DNA of 11,007 bases, taken from an uncultured Mollicutes bacterium. Lineage in GTDB: Bacteria; Bacillota_I; Bacilli_A; Acholeplasmatales; Anaeroplasmataceae. The position numbers and the translations under genes were made by a program. The DNA lies in NCBI GenBank assembly GCA_937905855.1, contig CALCWU010000028.1:1-11007 (forward strand), in the 5' to 3' direction. This document shows positions 1 to 6,864 of the stretch, one piece after another. The notes beneath the pieces were generated by a model. It saw only the letters and a program-made list of their open reading frames with translations, made no database searches and was not told where the DNA came from. The stretch's first letter is position 1. Each line of letters begins with the position of its first letter.

Positions 1-1635
1 ATAAAAGAACAAAAAAATTCATTAGTTACTAAAATTGATGTAAAAAATAAGTTCGCAAATAAATATGCAAAATATCTTTTAGGAAATTTGATTTGCGTTG
101 ATCAGGTAACTGATTTAAAGAAATTTGAGTCATCTATTACTCCAGAGGTTATGGTATATCAAAATTATGTTCAAAAAGCTACTAGACCTGAAATATATGC
201 TACTCCATATATTGGTCAAGAATCTAGACAAAAACGTATTAATATATTAAATAAAGAAGTGGCTTCTTTAAAAAGTGAGAATAAAAAAAATCAAGCAAAA
301 ATAAATGAATTTAATATTGCTTTAAAGTGCATTCAAGAAAGTAATATTAGAGAATTATTAAATGCTGAAAATTATTGGCAGCAAGTTGATATTAAAAATA
401 AATCAATCGCCTCTTTAAAAGAAGAAATCGTTAAAGATGAAAAAGATGACGGACTTCTTGAAATAACTGTAAGGATAGATACTGCTAAAAAAACTTTGAC
501 TGTGGTAAATGATAAATTAAATGCTAATGATGAAGGTAAACGTGTTAATAGCAAAACTCAAGGTGAAGTATCTAATAAATTATCCAATTTAAAAAATTCA
601 ATAGAGCTAGAGACCAAAAATTTAAATAGTGTTATGAATTTTTTAGATAAAGATATTTATGCAAAGAAAAAGGCGGAATATACAGTTAATAATTGGCTTA
701 ATGAGGAAAAAATTATTGCTGATTTTGAAACTGCTCAAAAGTTCAACAATGCTACTAATTCTCAGCTATTACAGACAATGCAGAAGTATACAAACACCTA
801 TAAGCCATCGCTAGTTGCATCTATAGAACATATTAAAGATTATGTAAATGAATATTATGATTTGTCTAACCGTGGTGTTGTTCAATATGAAATAGAAGCA
901 AAAGAAACTTATGAACGTGCTGAAATTTCCTTTAGAGAGGATTTTATATCTAAACTAAAAGAAAAGATTGAAAAGTCTCAAAATATGTTAGATAAGATTA
1001 ATAAGAATTTAGCACTTCATCCATTTGGAAATGATGAGGAAAAGTATAGATTCTACTATGAGCCGACTAAGGATAGTGAATTCTATAATTATTATAGGAT
1101 TATTATGTCTGGTAAATTAATGGATTCTAAAGATTTATTTACTGATATCTTAGATGCAAAGGATGCGTCATTTATGAAAGATTTGTTTGATAAGATTTCA
1201 ATGGAACGTAATGACGAGAAGGCAGCAGCTGAAGTTGATAAATACTTAGATTATCGTAATTATATGAATTATGATATTAAAATTACTAACAAATATGGTG
1301 ATGAATCTTTTTTCTCTAAAATCAATAGAGAAAAGAGTGGTGGTGAAACGCAAACTCCATTTTATATTGTTATGGCATCTTGCTTTGATGAGCTTATGAA
1401 TAAGGATACAAATAAGGTGGAAAGTACATGTCAGGTTGTATTCGATGAAGCCTTTAACAATATGGATGAAAGCCGTATTAAATCATTAATGGAATTTTAT
1501 AAGAAACTTAATATTCAAATTATTATTATTGTTCCATCAAATAGAATAAGTGCTATTTCTCCATATATGGATACATTGATTGGAATTACAAAGGTTAACA
1601 ATCATCCCTATGTTAATATTGTTTCTAAACAATAA
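1..1635 (+). CDS. jetC: Wadjet JetC, SMC-like ATPase, C-terminal part (5' end outside window)
   Basis: This is the C-terminal 544 residues of JetC, the SMC/MukB-like motor subunit of the Wadjet system, which extrudes and cleaves small circular DNA. The frame is open to the first base, so the gene begins upstream; a TTG at 88 is internal. Visible parts, in window residue numbers: a conserved stretch near 27-65 ending in PYIGQES; a long Lys/Glu-rich coiled coil, roughly 65-330, probably with a break; then the ATPase tail, with the ABC signature SGGE at 446-449 followed by TQTPFY, Walker B VVFDEAF with D482 and E483, and a late IIIIVPSNRI strand. The SGGE-QTPFY and DEAFNNMDE motifs are characteristic of JetC. 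Walker A would lie upstream and is not seen. Full-length JetC is about 1,100 residues, so about half is here. The stop overlaps the jetD start by one base, and jetA and jetB are expected upstream. Confidence 0.88.
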   Translation: MKEQKNSLVTKIDVKNKFANKYAKYLLGNLICVDQVTDLKKFESSITPEVMVYQNYVQKATRPEIYATPYIGQESRQKRINILNKEVASLKSENKKNQAKINEFNIALKCIQESNIRELLNAENYWQQVDIKNKSIASLKEEIVKDEKDDGLLEITVRIDTAKKTLTVVNDKLNANDEGKRVNSKTQGEVSNKLSNLKNSIELETKNLNSVMNFLDKDIYAKKKAEYTVNNWLNEEKIIADFETAQKFNNATNSQLLQTMQKYTNTYKPSLVASIEHIKDYVNEYYDLSNRGVVQYEIEAKETYERAEISFREDFISKLKEKIEKSQNMLDKINKNLALHPFGNDEEKYRFYYEPTKDSEFYNYYRIIMSGKLMDSKDLFTDILDAKDASFMKDLFDKISMERNDEKAAAEVDKYLDYRNYMNYDIKITNKYGDESFFSKINREKSGGETQTPFYIVMASCFDELMNKDTNKVESTCQVVFDEAFNNMDESRIKSLMEFYKKLNIQIIIIVPSNRISAISPYMDTLIGITKVNNHPYVNIVSKQ

Positions 1636-2822
1636 TGAGAAATTTTGAAACTAATTTATTAAATAAACTTTTGGACAAATATGAGAAATCAAAATTGTCT
1701 AAAGGTGGAACAGTGGTAAAAAGAACCATTACGCTTACTACAAGGGATGATGTTTTAAATAGCTATAATGGTTTTGATTCTTATAAGTATTCTGATGAAA
1801 ATGATGCTATTATCAAAAAAATAGAAAAATTAGGATTCATTACTGCAGTTTTTGATAATGATTCGTTTAAGTCTTTGTCATTAAATCTTTCTCAGGTTGA
1901 TGATTTATATTCATATATTGGAAGAGATAAACCAACAGATGAATTAGATAAAATAAATAATATTTTAGAAAAATATCATTTCGACAATTTTATGGATTCG
2001 TTTATTGAATATGTAAAAGATTATGTTAAAGAGAAATATGAATACCCTAAATCATACTTTAGTGATGCTAATCAGCTTGATTTGTTACTTTCAATATTTA
2101 AATCGTTATTTTTGCTTACAGAGGAAACAAAGAAAAGAGATTTCTCAGTAAGATATTTTAATGATTCAAAAATATTTGAATCTGTACAAGGAAAGATTAT
2201 AAAGATAATTAAAGATTTTGATGGAAATGAGTATTCATCTGATGATGCCGTTCTTGCTGAATATAATATCATTAAGAATTCTTCCTATGCACTTATTAAG
2301 AATAATCTTATTGTTAAAATAAATGATTCTATCATTAATTTAAATGATTTGAAATTTGAATTATCATTATCTGATGATATGATTAAGAGTTTAATTATTC
2401 TTGACTCAAATGTAACAAAAATAATTACTGTAGAGAATTTAACTACGTTTTATTCTTTAAATGATAAAGATGCAGTTATAATTTATTTGGGTGGATTTCA
2501 TAACCATACTAAGCAAACCTTACTATTAAAAATATATAAACAATATCCAAATGCAAAATACTACCACTTTAGTGATATTGATTGTGGAGGATTTTTAATC
2601 TTTAACAATCTTGTTGAAAAAACTAAGATTCCATTTATTCCATATAGAATGGATAAGATCGAGTTAATTAAATATAAAGAAAATATAAAAAAACTTACAG
2701 AGAATGACAAGAAAAGATTATTAAAGATGTTAGCTGATTCAAGGTTTGAAATCTTTAAAGATACTATTACGTATATGCTTGAAAATAATGTAAAATTGGA
2801 ACAGGAAATTTTTGATGAATAA
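1635..2822 (+). CDS. jetD: Wadjet JetD, Toprim-type nuclease subunit
   Basis: JetD is the DNA-cleaving subunit of Wadjet, acting on plasmid loops held by the JetABC motor. At 395 residues the protein matches the usual JetD length. Its N-terminal half, which opens with LLDKYEKSK, fits the DUF3322-like arm region. The C-terminal half fits DUF2220, a Toprim-related fold. The expected metal-binding acids are in place: E267 in ITVENLTTF, then D314 and D316 in FSDIDCGGF, giving the E...DxD pattern. I see no truncation or missing key residue. Start is the ATG at 1635, which shares its A with the jetC stop (TAATG); no Shine-Dalgarno is obvious, so translation is probably coupled to jetC. It is the last gene of its operon, with a hairpin terminator at its stop codon. 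The assignment rests on motifs plus gene order after jetC. Confidence 0.88.
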   Translation: MRNFETNLLNKLLDKYEKSKLSKGGTVVKRTITLTTRDDVLNSYNGFDSYKYSDENDAIIKKIEKLGFITAVFDNDSFKSLSLNLSQVDDLYSYIGRDKPTDELDKINNILEKYHFDNFMDSFIEYVKDYVKEKYEYPKSYFSDANQLDLLLSIFKSLFLLTEETKKRDFSVRYFNDSKIFESVQGKIIKIIKDFDGNEYSSDDAVLAEYNIIKNSSYALIKNNLIVKINDSIINLNDLKFELSLSDDMIKSLIILDSNVTKIITVENLTTFYSLNDKDAVIIYLGGFHNHTKQTLLLKIYKQYPNAKYYHFSDIDCGGFLIFNNLVEKTKIPFIPYRMDKIELIKYKENIKKLTENDKKRLLKMLADSRFEIFKDTITYMLENNVKLEQEIFDE

Positions 2823-2853
2823 AAAATGAGGTGCTTAAAGCACGTCATTTTTT
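2821..2853 (+). terminator. Terminator of the Wadjet operon
   Basis: Left arm 2821-2834 and right arm 2840-2853 pair along 14 positions with one G-G mismatch, around a 5-base loop (TTAAA). The GTGC/GCAC core is flanked by an A-run on the left and a T-run on the right. The structure is symmetrical, so it could also stop transcription from the other strand. It overlaps the last bases of the jetD stop codon. Confidence 0.85.
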
Positions 2854-2992
2854 AGTAGTTAGTTTATTTTTACATTAATTAATAGAATTAAAAGGCTCCA
2901 AAGATATATAATAAAATAAACAATAAAAAATAACTACATTTATCGCATTATGTACAAAATATATGATAATAAATATTGATAAGTTACTATAT

Positions 2993-3029
2993 TTTACTTA
3001 AAGTGGTGAAAAAACGCAGATTAAGTAAA
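2993..3029. repeat. 9-bp inverted repeat upstream of ATPase pseudogene
   Basis: TTTACTTAA at 2993-3001 and its exact complement TTAAGTAAA at 3021-3029 are separated by 19 bases. It sits 20 bases before the pseudogene start, next to a TATAAT at 3031-3036 that has no good -35 box. It could be an old operator or simply chance in AT-rich DNA. Confidence 0.4.
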
Positions 3030-3048
3030 TTATAATGAGATAATTAAA

Positions 3049-3461
3049 ATGATTGTTGGAAGAAAAAAGAAATAGAATTATTAGAAAATATATATAATGA
3101 TAATACGTCTTATTTTTTAACTATTTATGGCAAAAGAAGAATTGGAAAAACATTTTTGATTAATGAAATATTTAAAAATGAAATATTATTTCATCATTCT
3201 AGAGTCGCAAATGGAAGTTTAAAGTAGCAATTATTTGCATTTAAGTAATCTTTAAAAAATTCTTTGTATCAATCTAACGAAAAAATTATTAATTGGTTTA
3301 TAGCATTTAAAAAACTAAAGGATCTCATAAGGATATCTTCATTAGAGTGCAAGGTCATATTTATTGATGAACTTTTATGAATGGATACGCCTAAGTTTGA
3401 TTTAATGAAGTCATTAAAATCTTTTTGGAATGGTTTCGCATCTTTTAGGTGTATGCTTTAA
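3049..3461 (+). pseudogene. Decayed AAA ATPase of the archaeal ATPase/DUF234 type, 5' part only
   Basis: This is the remnant of an ATPase of the archaeal-ATPase (PF01637)/DUF234 group, P-loop proteins common in Firmicutes and Bacteroidetes with poorly known function. It starts MIVGRKK at 3049. One A is then missing from the A-run at 3063-3068, shifting the frame. In the corrected frame (codons from 3069) the text reads EIELLENIYNDN, then Walker A YGKRRIGKTFLINE, then NWFIAFKKLKDLI, Walker B VIFIDEL, MDTPKFDLMKSL and FWNGF. In-frame stops lie at 3225 (TAG, probably from GAG), 3246 (TAA) and 3378 (TGA where the family has Trp in the PWMDTP motif). Recognisable homology ends near 3440. About 130 codons of a normal length near 470 remain, so the 3' two thirds are gone. 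Three different stop codons plus a frameshift rule out recoding. Confidence 0.85.
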
Positions 3462-3607
3462 AAATATTTATTTTAGAAGTGAAATTGTAACTAGAATAAA
3501 AAATATTAATCATCTTGTTGATTTTTTAATTGTAATTATTACACTAGATTTATTACCTAATATTTCACCAAAAATATACTCAAATGAGAAAAAATCTCAT
3601 ATTGATA
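3462..3607. other. Non-coding stretch after the pseudogene
   Basis: No gene is recognised here. A 69-codon open frame (3430-3639) has no ribosome binding site, overlaps the pseudogene in another frame and resembles no family I know. A 6-bp hairpin, ATGAGA at 3584-3589 with TCTCAT at 3595-3600 around five A, lies just upstream of the rloA promoter. It could be a weak terminator remnant or an operator. Confidence 0.5.
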
Positions 3608-3635
3608 TTGATTTTTTTGCTTTTTGGAATATAAT
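3608..3635 (+). promoter_or_regulatory. Promoter of rloA-rloB
   Basis: The -35 box is TTGATT at 3608-3613 and the -10 box TATAAT at 3630-3635, with a 16-base spacer. Transcription would start near 3642, leaving about 20 bases before the chosen rloA start at 3662, just enough for the AAGGA ribosome binding site at 3649-3653. Confidence 0.65.
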
Positions 3636-3661
3636 ATAAATGAAAAGTAAGGATGATGCAT

Positions 3662-4930
3662 ATGCTATTACAATTTAATTTTAAAAATTTTAAATCATTT
3701 AGAGATGATACAACTTTAGATATGACAGCTACTAAAATAAGTGAATATGAAAAGCATATTGTACGTGCTGGTGGTGAACAGGTATTGCCAGTTGCTGCGA
3801 TATTTGGCGCAAATGCTTCAGGTAAATCAAATGTTATTGAAGCATTTAGATATATGCACGAGTATGTGATTTTTTCTTTGAATTATGGTGGTGACGCACT
3901 AAAAAATGATAGAGATGGTTTTGTAAGGCCAACACCATTTATTTTTGATGTTAATTCAAAGGATGCTGAATCTTTTTTTGAAGTATATTTCATTGATGAA
4001 AATGATGTAAAAGAAAAAACTTATAATTATGGATTTACAATTGATTCAGAGGGTGTAATAGAAGAATGGTTAAATGTAAAAGCTAAAACATCTAAAGAAG
4101 CTAATAAAGTATTTTATAGGAATAGAAAAACTGGTGAATTGGATTTATCAGGATTTACTAATAAGGTGAAGGATAATTTGGCTATAGCCTTAGAAAAAGA
4201 AACGTTATTGGTATCTTTAGGATCTAAATTAAAAGTTGAAAAACTCAGGTTTATAAGAGACTGGTTCATAAAAAACGAATTTGCTAATTTTGGTAAACCA
4301 ATAGAGAATATCTATTTATCTAACTTAGCTCCTAAAAATTTTGCAACTGATGAAAATGTAAGAAAAAAGGTTATAGATTATTTATCAGCATTTGATAATT
4401 CAATAGTTGACTTTAAGGTTGAGGTTATCAAAGGTGATACTAAAGATGACGAGAAGTTAAAAATAGATGCTATTCATAGAATGGTAGATGGAAGTAACTT
4501 TGAATCAATTCCATTACAACAAGAATCAGCTGGTACACTTAAGATGTTTGCATTATATCAATGGATAAGTGATATTTTACAGTCTGGTGGCGTATTAGTA
4601 ATTGATGAATTAAATGCTAAACTACATCCTTTATTGGTAAGAGTATTTATTCAAACCTTTTTAAATAAAGAATTGAATCCTAATAATGCACAATTAATCT
4701 TTACAACACATGATTCTTGGCAATTAAATGCTAATTTATTAAGAAGAGATGAAATTTGGTTTACTGAAAAACAAGATAATGGAATTTCTCAATTATATTC
4801 ATTAGCTGATTTTGTTGATGAAGATGGTACTAAAATAAGAAAAGATGAAAATTATGAGAAAAATTATTTATTAGGAAAGTATGGTGCTATTCCTACATTA
4901 AAGTATTTCGATTTATTTAAGGAGGAATAG
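3662..4930 (+). CDS. rloA: RloA-like ABC-type AAA ATPase, defence module
   Basis: This is an ABC/OLD-like ATPase of the AAA_15/AAA_21 type, the ATPase partner of RloB. The residues expected for ATP binding and hydrolysis are present: Walker A GANASGKS (G49-S56), signature-like ESAGT (E288-T292), Walker B VLVIDEL with D315 and E316, and switch histidine H350 in FTTHDSW. The N-terminus LLQFNFKNFKSF is typical for the family. Three ATGs lie in frame (3653, 3656, 3662). I chose 3662 because AAGGA at 3649-3653 is 8 bases before it and would overlap the first ATG; this gives 422 residues. A promoter stands directly upstream. Such ATPases are thought to sense infection and control a linked effector, as in OLD and PARIS (AriA-AriB) systems; that role is inferred here. 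The TAG stop lies in the same frame as rloB. Confidence 0.82.
   Translation: MLLQFNFKNFKSFRDDTTLDMTATKISEYEKHIVRAGGEQVLPVAAIFGANASGKSNVIEAFRYMHEYVIFSLNYGGDALKNDRDGFVRPTPFIFDVNSKDAESFFEVYFIDENDVKEKTYNYGFTIDSEGVIEEWLNVKAKTSKEANKVFYRNRKTGELDLSGFTNKVKDNLAIALEKETLLVSLGSKLKVEKLRFIRDWFIKNEFANFGKPIENIYLSNLAPKNFATDENVRKKVIDYLSAFDNSIVDFKVEVIKGDTKDDEKLKIDAIHRMVDGSNFESIPLQQESAGTLKMFALYQWISDILQSGGVLVIDELNAKLHPLLVRVFIQTFLNKELNPNNAQLIFTTHDSWQLNANLLRRDEIWFTEKQDNGISQLYSLADFVDEDGTKIRKDENYEKNYLLGKYGAIPTLKYFDLFKEE
4919..4925 (+). promoter_or_regulatory. Strong ribosome binding site for rloB
   Basis: AAGGAGG lies inside the last codons of rloA. Its best-placed start is TTG at 4935-4937, 9 bases downstream. That start opens a different frame and reaches TAA at 4968 after 11 codons, so the site points to a start that does not now lead into RloB. 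Confidence 0.7.
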
Positions 4931-5002
4931 TTAGTTGGCTTTGAGAATAGAAATGGAAAAAGAAAATTAAGAAGCGAATTAACTAATAGAAGAAAACCTG
5001 AA
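4931..5002 (+). other. In-frame RloB N-terminal extension lacking a start codon
   Basis: Directly after the rloA TAG, the rloB frame is open for 24 codons before the TTG at 5003. It encodes basic text (RNGKRKLRSELTNRRKPE) leading into GYYLIV. As I recall the family, RloB proteins start with such an Arg/Lys-rich tail, so it is probably former or real coding sequence. It holds no ATG, GTG or TTG in frame. Adding one base around 4943-4947 would join it to the TTG at 4935, giving a start like MALRNRNGKRK. So this is either a one-base loss, a sequencing error, or a site needing -1 slippage. Confidence 0.6.
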
Positions 5003-5575
5003 TTGGGATATTATCTTATTGTAACTGATACTGAAGGAACTGAAAGAGTATACTTTAATGGACTAAGAGATTCTATTAAAGGGTTAGTTGGAGATAAGCT
5101 TATTATTAAGGTTGTAGAGACTAAAAATAGAACTATGATTAAAGAAGCTAAAGAATTTTTATCTGAATTACCACAATATGCTGAACCATGGATTGTTTTT
5201 GATAAAGATAAAAATACTAAATTTGATAAAATTATAGAAGAAGCTGAAAATGAGGGTGTAAAGGTTGCATGGTCTAATCCTTGTATTGAAGTATGGTTTA
5301 ATGCGTATTTTGGTAAAATACCAAATTGCCAGGATTCGGTATCTTGCTGTAATACTTTTAGCAATGAATATAAAAAGAATGTTGGCCAAGAATATCACAA
5401 AGCTGATGATAAATTATATGCTAAATTATACGAAAATGGCGATGAAACAAAAGCGATTTATATAGCTGATAAGAAAATAAAGGAACATTTTAGAACTGGA
5501 AGTTTATTACCATCTGAGATGATTCCTTCAACAACAATGTATAAATTAGTTGAAGAGATAAAAGGAAAGATTTAA
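5003..5575 (+). CDS. rloB: RloB-like protein, probable effector of the RloA ATPase
   Basis: This belongs to the RloB family (PF13707), small proteins first noted as extra genes in restriction-modification loci and usually paired with an RloA ATPase. Numbered from the TTG at 5003, the core motifs are complete: E11 and E14 in VTDTEGTERVYF, D67 and D69 in WIVFDKDKN, and S91-W98 in SNPCIEVW. The E...DxD order resembles Toprim nucleases such as OLD and AriB, so a metal-dependent nuclease is a reasonable inference, not shown. The C-terminal half is Lys- and Tyr-rich without a motif I know. The body is intact to the TAA. The start is doubtful: TTG 5003 has no good ribosome binding site and would remove the basic N-terminus, whereas the strong site at 4919 serves another frame. 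The gene may therefore be weakly expressed, recoded or recently inactivated. Confidence 0.8.
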   Translation: MGYYLIVTDTEGTERVYFNGLRDSIKGLVGDKLIIKVVETKNRTMIKEAKEFLSELPQYAEPWIVFDKDKNTKFDKIIEEAENEGVKVAWSNPCIEVWFNAYFGKIPNCQDSVSCCNTFSNEYKKNVGQEYHKADDKLYAKLYENGDETKAIYIADKKIKEHFRTGSLLPSEMIPSTTMYKLVEEIKGKI

Positions 5576-5684
5576 TTATTTAAAAAGCATGTTATTCAAA
5601 ATATTGATAGATGCTAATTGAAAGAAATTAAGTCAATAAAACGAAATAATATAAGCCAAAACTCTAAAGGAGGGTATTGCTACG
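5576..5684 (+). other. Leader-like stretch between rloB and its terminator, with alternative pairing
   Basis: No gene is found. Short pairings are possible: AGCAT 5586-5590 with ATGCT 5611-5615, and ATTGA 5617-5621 with TCAAT 5633-5637. ACTCT at 5661-5665 can pair with AGGGT at 5671-5675 or with AGAGT at 5686-5690, which is part of the terminator's left arm. That would allow terminator and antiterminator forms. It matches no riboswitch class I can name. The GGAGGG at 5669-5674 has no properly spaced start codon. Confidence 0.35.
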
Positions 5685-5729
5685 AAGAGTGATTATGCCA
5701 TATTTTCATGGTATTTTCACTCTTTTTTT
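5685..5729 (+). terminator. Strong hairpin terminator after rloB
   Basis: AAGAGTGA at 5685-5692 pairs with TCACTCTT at 5717-5724. After two mismatches, 5695-5701 pairs with 5708-5714 around a 6-base loop, including one G-T wobble. The 3' arm runs into a T-tract to 5729. It ends the rloA-rloB transcript 110 bases past the rloB stop. Confidence 0.85.
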
Positions 5730-5780
5730 ATTGCTGGTTTTTTTTATAGAAATAACAATGTGATTAATGATTTAAAATTG

Positions 5781-5815
5781 GATATTAATTAATAATTGTG
5801 GATCTTGTTAATATC
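5781..5815. repeat. 8-bp inverted repeat upstream of the membrane regulator
   Basis: GATATTAA at 5781-5788 and TTAATATC at 5808-5815 are exact complements separated by 19 bases. They lie about 80 bases upstream of the -35 box of the XRE gene. A role as operator, perhaps for autoregulation, is possible, but chance is also likely in DNA this AT-rich. The rest of 5730-5893 shows only AT-rich sequence with no gene. Confidence 0.35.
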
Positions 5816-5893
5816 AATAGCTTTTTATACTTAACATTATAATTTAACATTTATTTGTCTTTAGATATTTTAATAATGTAATTTTTTGATTGG

Positions 5894-5922
5894 TTGATTT
5901 AATTTTAAAAATATTGTATAAT
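5894..5922 (+). promoter_or_regulatory. Promoter of the XRE membrane regulator
   Basis: The -35 box is TTGATT at 5894-5899 and the -10 box TATAAT at 5917-5922, with the ideal 17-base spacer. Transcription would begin near 5929. AGGTGA at 5935-5940 is the ribosome binding site, 6 bases before the ATG at 5947. Confidence 0.75.
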
Positions 5923-5946
5923 TATTACATTAATAGGTGAATTATA

Positions 5947-6864
5947 ATGACTTTAGGTGAAAGAATAAAAGAATATCGTATTAAAAATAATTATACTCAA
6001 GAATACATAGGTAACTATTTTCATTATACACGTCAAAATATTAGTAAGTGGGAACAAAATAAAAGTGTTCCTAGTCAAGAGGATATTGAAAAGCTTGCTG
6101 AATTATTTAATATTTCTGTTGATGAGCTTCTTGGTGTTGATTCTAAAGGTGTAAAGAAGAAAAGTATATTTGAGTCTAAAAAAATTAAGATTTTATTAAT
6201 ATCCTCTGTATCTTTAATTGCTAGTGCGATTATTATCTTAGTTATTGCATTAAGCATTAGTAAAAATCGTAATACAAATGATAATTCAGTTCCTAATATT
6301 CAACCAATTTCTTATGATGAGGGTTTTTATATTTGTAAGGATACAAATATAAATTTAGAATATAATGGAGATTTATCAATATTTTATGAAAATTATAACT
6401 TTTATTTTGAAAAGGATGGAGTCATTAAATCTAATATTTATGAATGTAATAATATAAAGCCTTCTAATATGGATATATTTTTAAATGCTTACAATATCTA
6501 CTTTTTATATAAGGTGGCTTATAGTGAAAAAACAAATAAGTATGAAAGCTATTTAATAGGTCAGCTTTATAATGCAAATGATATTAGTGTAGAAGTTGGA
6601 GATTTTAAGATTAATTTAATATCTATTTATGGAGTTAAGAAAATTAATATATACTGCTATGATGGATTGAATCTAACTTCAACTGAATCATTTACATCAA
6701 GTAATGATAAAATCGAGGTTAATGCTTCATTTGCAATTGTTGAATTGGTTTTGGTAAATGGAACTAAAAGGACAAAGAATATTATTACAAGTTCTGATTT
6801 GAATTACTGTTTTTTTAATAAAACTGAGATTACTTCTGAGAAAATTCACATAGAACTTAAATAG
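5947..6864 (+). CDS. Membrane-anchored XRE-family regulator with extracellular domain
   Basis: This is a 305-residue protein in three parts. Residues 1-64 are an XRE/Cro-C1 helix-turn-helix (HTH_3): LGERIKEYRIKNNYTQEYIG, then the recognition part TRQNISKWEQNKSVPS and the usual closing helix LAELFNISVDELLG. Residues 82-104 form one hydrophobic membrane segment, preceded by a Lys-rich stretch that fits a cytoplasmic N-terminus. Residues 109-305 would lie outside the cell and are rich in Asn, Tyr and beta-forming residues; I recognise no domain there. The likely role is a one-component regulator that binds DNA while attached to the membrane and responds to an outside or envelope signal; the signal is unknown. 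It has its own promoter and ribosome binding site. Two lipoprotein genes follow and are plausible targets. A terminator overlaps its stop codon. Confidence 0.82.
   Translation: MTLGERIKEYRIKNNYTQEYIGNYFHYTRQNISKWEQNKSVPSQEDIEKLAELFNISVDELLGVDSKGVKKKSIFESKKIKILLISSVSLIASAIIILVIALSISKNRNTNDNSVPNIQPISYDEGFYICKDTNINLEYNGDLSIFYENYNFYFEKDGVIKSNIYECNNIKPSNMDIFLNAYNIYFLYKVAYSEKTNKYESYLIGQLYNANDISVEVGDFKINLISIYGVKKINIYCYDGLNLTSTESFTSSNDKIEVNASFAIVELVLVNGTKRTKNIITSSDLNYCFFNKTEITSEKIHIELK

Noticed and set aside
88..90. TTG as the start codon of the first gene
   Set aside because: The frame is open to base 1, the residues before it continue the conserved JetC text, and no ribosome binding site precedes it; the gene is truncated by the window edge.
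2561..2848. Minus-strand ORF opposite the end of jetD
   Set aside because: It runs through the conserved Toprim region of jetD and the terminator; it is a shadow frame.
2855..2937. GTAGTTA / TAACTAC inverted pair flanking 2862-2930, considered as ends of a tiny mobile element
   Set aside because: Only 7 bp long, no target duplication or coding content between the arms; expected by chance at this base composition.
3430..3639. 69-codon ORF on the + strand after the ATPase remnant
   Set aside because: No ribosome binding site, starts inside the pseudogene in another frame, low-complexity Ile/Asn/Phe content and no recognisable motif; its end overlaps the rloA promoter.
5011..5398. Two minus-strand ORFs opposite rloB (117 and 76 codons)
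   Set aside because: They overlap a strongly motif-supported gene, lack ribosome binding sites and have no recognisable protein features; they are shadows of AT-rich coding sequence.
5576..5684. Known riboswitch (preQ1, c-di-GMP, yybP-ykoY, guanidine) in the rloB-XRE gap
   Set aside because: None of the conserved cores of these classes is present; only generic short hairpins are seen.
5677..5763. Small hydrophobic ORF (TTG start, MLRRVIMPYFHGIFTLFLLL...) resembling a type I toxin or holin-like peptide after a GGAGG
   Set aside because: The ribosome binding site is only 2-3 bases from the TTG, and most of the frame lies in the terminator stem and its T-tract, which generate Phe/Leu codons by themselves.
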